From: an uncultured Eubacteriales bacterium
GTDB taxonomy: Bacteria; Bacillota_A; Clostridia; Christensenellales; Aristaeellaceae
Length of the DNA stretch: 14,975 nucleotides
Reading direction: 5' to 3'
NCBI GenBank assembly: GCA_902795555.1
Contig: CADBLV010000202.1
Span: forward strand, 1 to 14,975
Shown here: in pieces, positions 14,429-14,975 of the stretch
How positions within the stretch are numbered: the first letter of the stretch is position 1
How the letters are laid out: every line of letters begins with the position of its first letter
Notes under the pieces: generated by a model
What the model was told of the DNA's origin: nothing
Databases searched by the model: none
The model's input: only the letters and a program-made list of their open reading frames with translations
Position numbers and translations under genes: made by a program

Positions 14429-14975
14429 ATGGCAAGCACAAACACGAAACAGAAACTGATTATTGTGGAATCCCCGGCCAAGGCGAAGACCATCGGCCGG
14501 TATCTGGGCAAGGGATATAAAGTGGAAGCTTCTCAGGGGCATGTCTGCGATCTGCCCAAGAGCCAGCTGGGCATCGACCCGGAAAAGGATTTTGAACTGA
14601 AATATATTACGATCCGGGGCAGAGGGGAAATTCTCGGGAAGATCCGCAAGGAAGCGAAGAACGCCTCTCAGATCTATTTCGCCACAGACCCTGACCGGGA
14701 AGGAGAAGCCATCAGCTGGCATCTGTTTCACGTGCTGGGCGTTCCGGACGATAAACCCTGCCGGATTGAGTTCAACGAGGTGACCAAGAAGGCCGTTCAG
14801 GCGGCGATCAAACATCCCCGCAAACTGGATCTGAACCGGATTGACGCCCAGCAGGCGCGCCGCGCCCTGGACCGGCTGGTGGGATACAAGATCAGCCCGC
14901 TGCTCTGGGCCAAGGTGAAAAAAGGCCTGTCCGCAGGACGGGTTCAGAGCGTGGCCACCCGGATGGTCGTGGATC
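14429..14975 (+). CDS. topA: DNA topoisomerase I, N-terminal part (partial, runs off the window)
   Basis: Type IA topoisomerase that relaxes negative supercoils. 182 codons are visible. The start region [19 protein letters not shown] is diagnostic, with the Toprim glutamate at E14. The second Toprim motif DPDREGE (87-93) supplies the metal-binding aspartates. [35 protein letters not shown] and [11 protein letters not shown] continue the conserved N-terminal core. The active-site tyrosine lies beyond the window. The start at 14429 (MASTNTKQK) has AAGGA close upstream, with a second GGAGG at 14410-14414. The gene follows dprA and is probably cotranscribed with comM and dprA. Confidence 0.96.
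   Translation, partial: MASTNTKQKLIIVESPAKAKTIGRYLGKGYKVEASQGHVCDLPKSQLGIDPEKDFELKYITIRGRGEILGKIRKEAKNASQIYFATDPDREGEAISWHLFHVLGVPDDKPCRIEFNEVTKKAVQAAIKHPRKLDLNRIDAQQARRALDRLVGYKISPLLWAKVKKGLSAGRVQSVATRMVVD

Overview
The window looks like chromosomal DNA from a Gram-positive anaerobe of the Bacillota, most likely class Clostridia. The reasons are a tryptophan T-box leader, strong AGGAGG-type ribosome sites, a LplB/YtcP/LipO-style sugar transporter paired with a large membrane-bound AraC regulator, and a dprA-topA gene order. Genes are fairly GC-rich, which creates many long antisense shadow frames. A gut or rumen relative of Christensenellales or Lachnospiraceae would fit, but this is inference; no rRNA or lineage marker is present. 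I see no mobile element, CRISPR array, prophage or obvious defence system.

Layout. 2-187: 3' end of rplA (ribosomal protein L1), closed by a terminator. 532-1905 (minus): TrpB2-type tryptophan synthase beta chain, preceded by a complete T-box riboswitch with a UGG (Trp) specifier and a good sigma-A promoter. 2518-3751 (plus): a MutT-like Nudix hydrolase and a Cof-type HAD phosphatase, probably one operon. 3980-6265: a 761-residue membrane-anchored AraC regulator of the YesS/YtdP type. 6452-9868: two permeases and a solute-binding protein of a CUT1 oligosaccharide ABC importer with no ATPase gene beside it. 10044-11540 (minus): M32 carboxypeptidase. 11694-14975 (plus): comM/yifB, dprA and the start of topA, a DNA-processing operon.

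How the genes work together. The AraC protein probably senses a sugar or oligosaccharide outside the membrane and switches on the transporter just downstream. Between them lies a cluster of six GAATC/GATTC elements and a promoter with a fair -10 but no clear -35, as expected for an activator-dependent promoter. The importer must borrow an ATPase encoded elsewhere (MsmX-like). TrpB2 is controlled alone by tRNA-Trp charging, with no trpA next to it, which suggests indole salvage or a second beta subunit. ComM, DprA and TopA all act on DNA.

Most unusual features. There are three local imperfect tandem duplications at gene edges: a 44-bp period over the trpB stop codon, a 58-bp period over the Nudix ribosome site and start codon, and a 40-bp period in three copies between the promoter and start of the AraC gene. 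The Nudix duplication leaves a second, out-of-frame start signal upstream of the true one. The GAATC array at 6233-6320 and the absence of a lipobox cysteine in the solute-binding protein are also worth a look. Most of the window is otherwise housekeeping and ordinary carbohydrate uptake; I did not find a clearly new multi-gene system.
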